A DNA stretch of 20,096 nucleotides from JANWHF01 sp036276235 (GTDB lineage: Bacteria; Planctomycetota; Phycisphaerae; Tepidisphaerales; Tepidisphaeraceae): the NCBI GenBank assembly GCA_036276235.1, contig DATBDZ010000020.1, forward strand, positions 1 through 20,096. The letters run 5' to 3'. The notes below the pieces were generated by a model. That model made no database searches. It worked only from the letters and a program-made list of their open reading frames with translations, and was not told the origin of the DNA. Positions 20,042 to 20,096 of this stretch are shown piece by piece (position 1 is the stretch's first letter; the number at the start of each line of letters is the position of its first letter). Both the position numbers and the translations under genes were made by a program.

Positions 20042-20096
20042 GTTGAGCTGAACCGATCGTCACTATGGGGATTGCTTCTGTTGGGGCGGGGCCAGA

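Overview
The window reads as a GC-rich bacterial chromosome, most probably from the Planctomycetota or a close relative. That placement is inference. It rests on the style of the integrase (an F-Q-N-L-R catalytic box followed by K-H-Y-L), a large Ser/Thr kinase, a PilZ/J-domain fusion, and the many long stem-loop repeats between host genes. No rRNA or other phylogenetic marker is present.

Layout. (1) 1-1356: left host flank with recO on the minus strand, two inverted-repeat elements and a 7-nt-periodic pyrimidine tract. (2) 1357-1429: a tRNA-Lys(TTT) gene. (3) 1414-11218: a 9.8-kb integrated element bounded by a perfect 18-bp direct repeat, agtcccagccggctcatt. The left copy is the 3' end of the tRNA and the right copy ends the integrase gene. 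(4) 11219-18644: right host flank with a PilZ/J-domain protein, an AbrB/MazE-like antitoxin, cstA, a DegT-family sugar aminotransferase and a Ser/Thr protein kinase. (5) 18645-20096: gene-poor DNA with decayed coding fragments, two 80-bp direct repeats and several inverted repeats.

The element carries, left to right: an excisionase-like HTH protein, a small overlapping gene, a primase-polymerase/RepA-like helicase fusion, a 380-bp non-coding gap with repeats and an AT-rich stretch (candidate origin), an HK97-type major capsid protein with an inserted beta-rich domain, a small beta-rich protein and a GT9-like glycosyltransferase. On the opposite strand lie a ribbon-helix-helix protein and a zinc-ribbon/DUF4145 protein. 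A rightward set follows: a small protein, a second excisionase-like HTH protein, two small proteins and a tyrosine integrase. I see no portal, terminase, prohead protease, tail or lysis gene. It therefore looks like a capsid-encoding phage satellite rather than a complete prophage.

The most interesting observation concerns the integrase. Its stop codon in the integrated state is formed at the attR junction (T from the core, GA from the host). If the two element ends are rejoined as in the excised circle, the reading frame continues for 45 more codons at 1431-1565. It then stops at 1566-1568, just before an intrinsic terminator at 1589-1619. The att site thus appears to lie inside the int gene, and integration would exchange a 452-residue integrase for a 407-residue one and strip the gene of its terminator. 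A second candidate control point is the divergent RHH/rightward-operon intergenic region at 8462-8648, with direct repeats at both predicted promoters and a terminator-like hairpin in the rightward leader.
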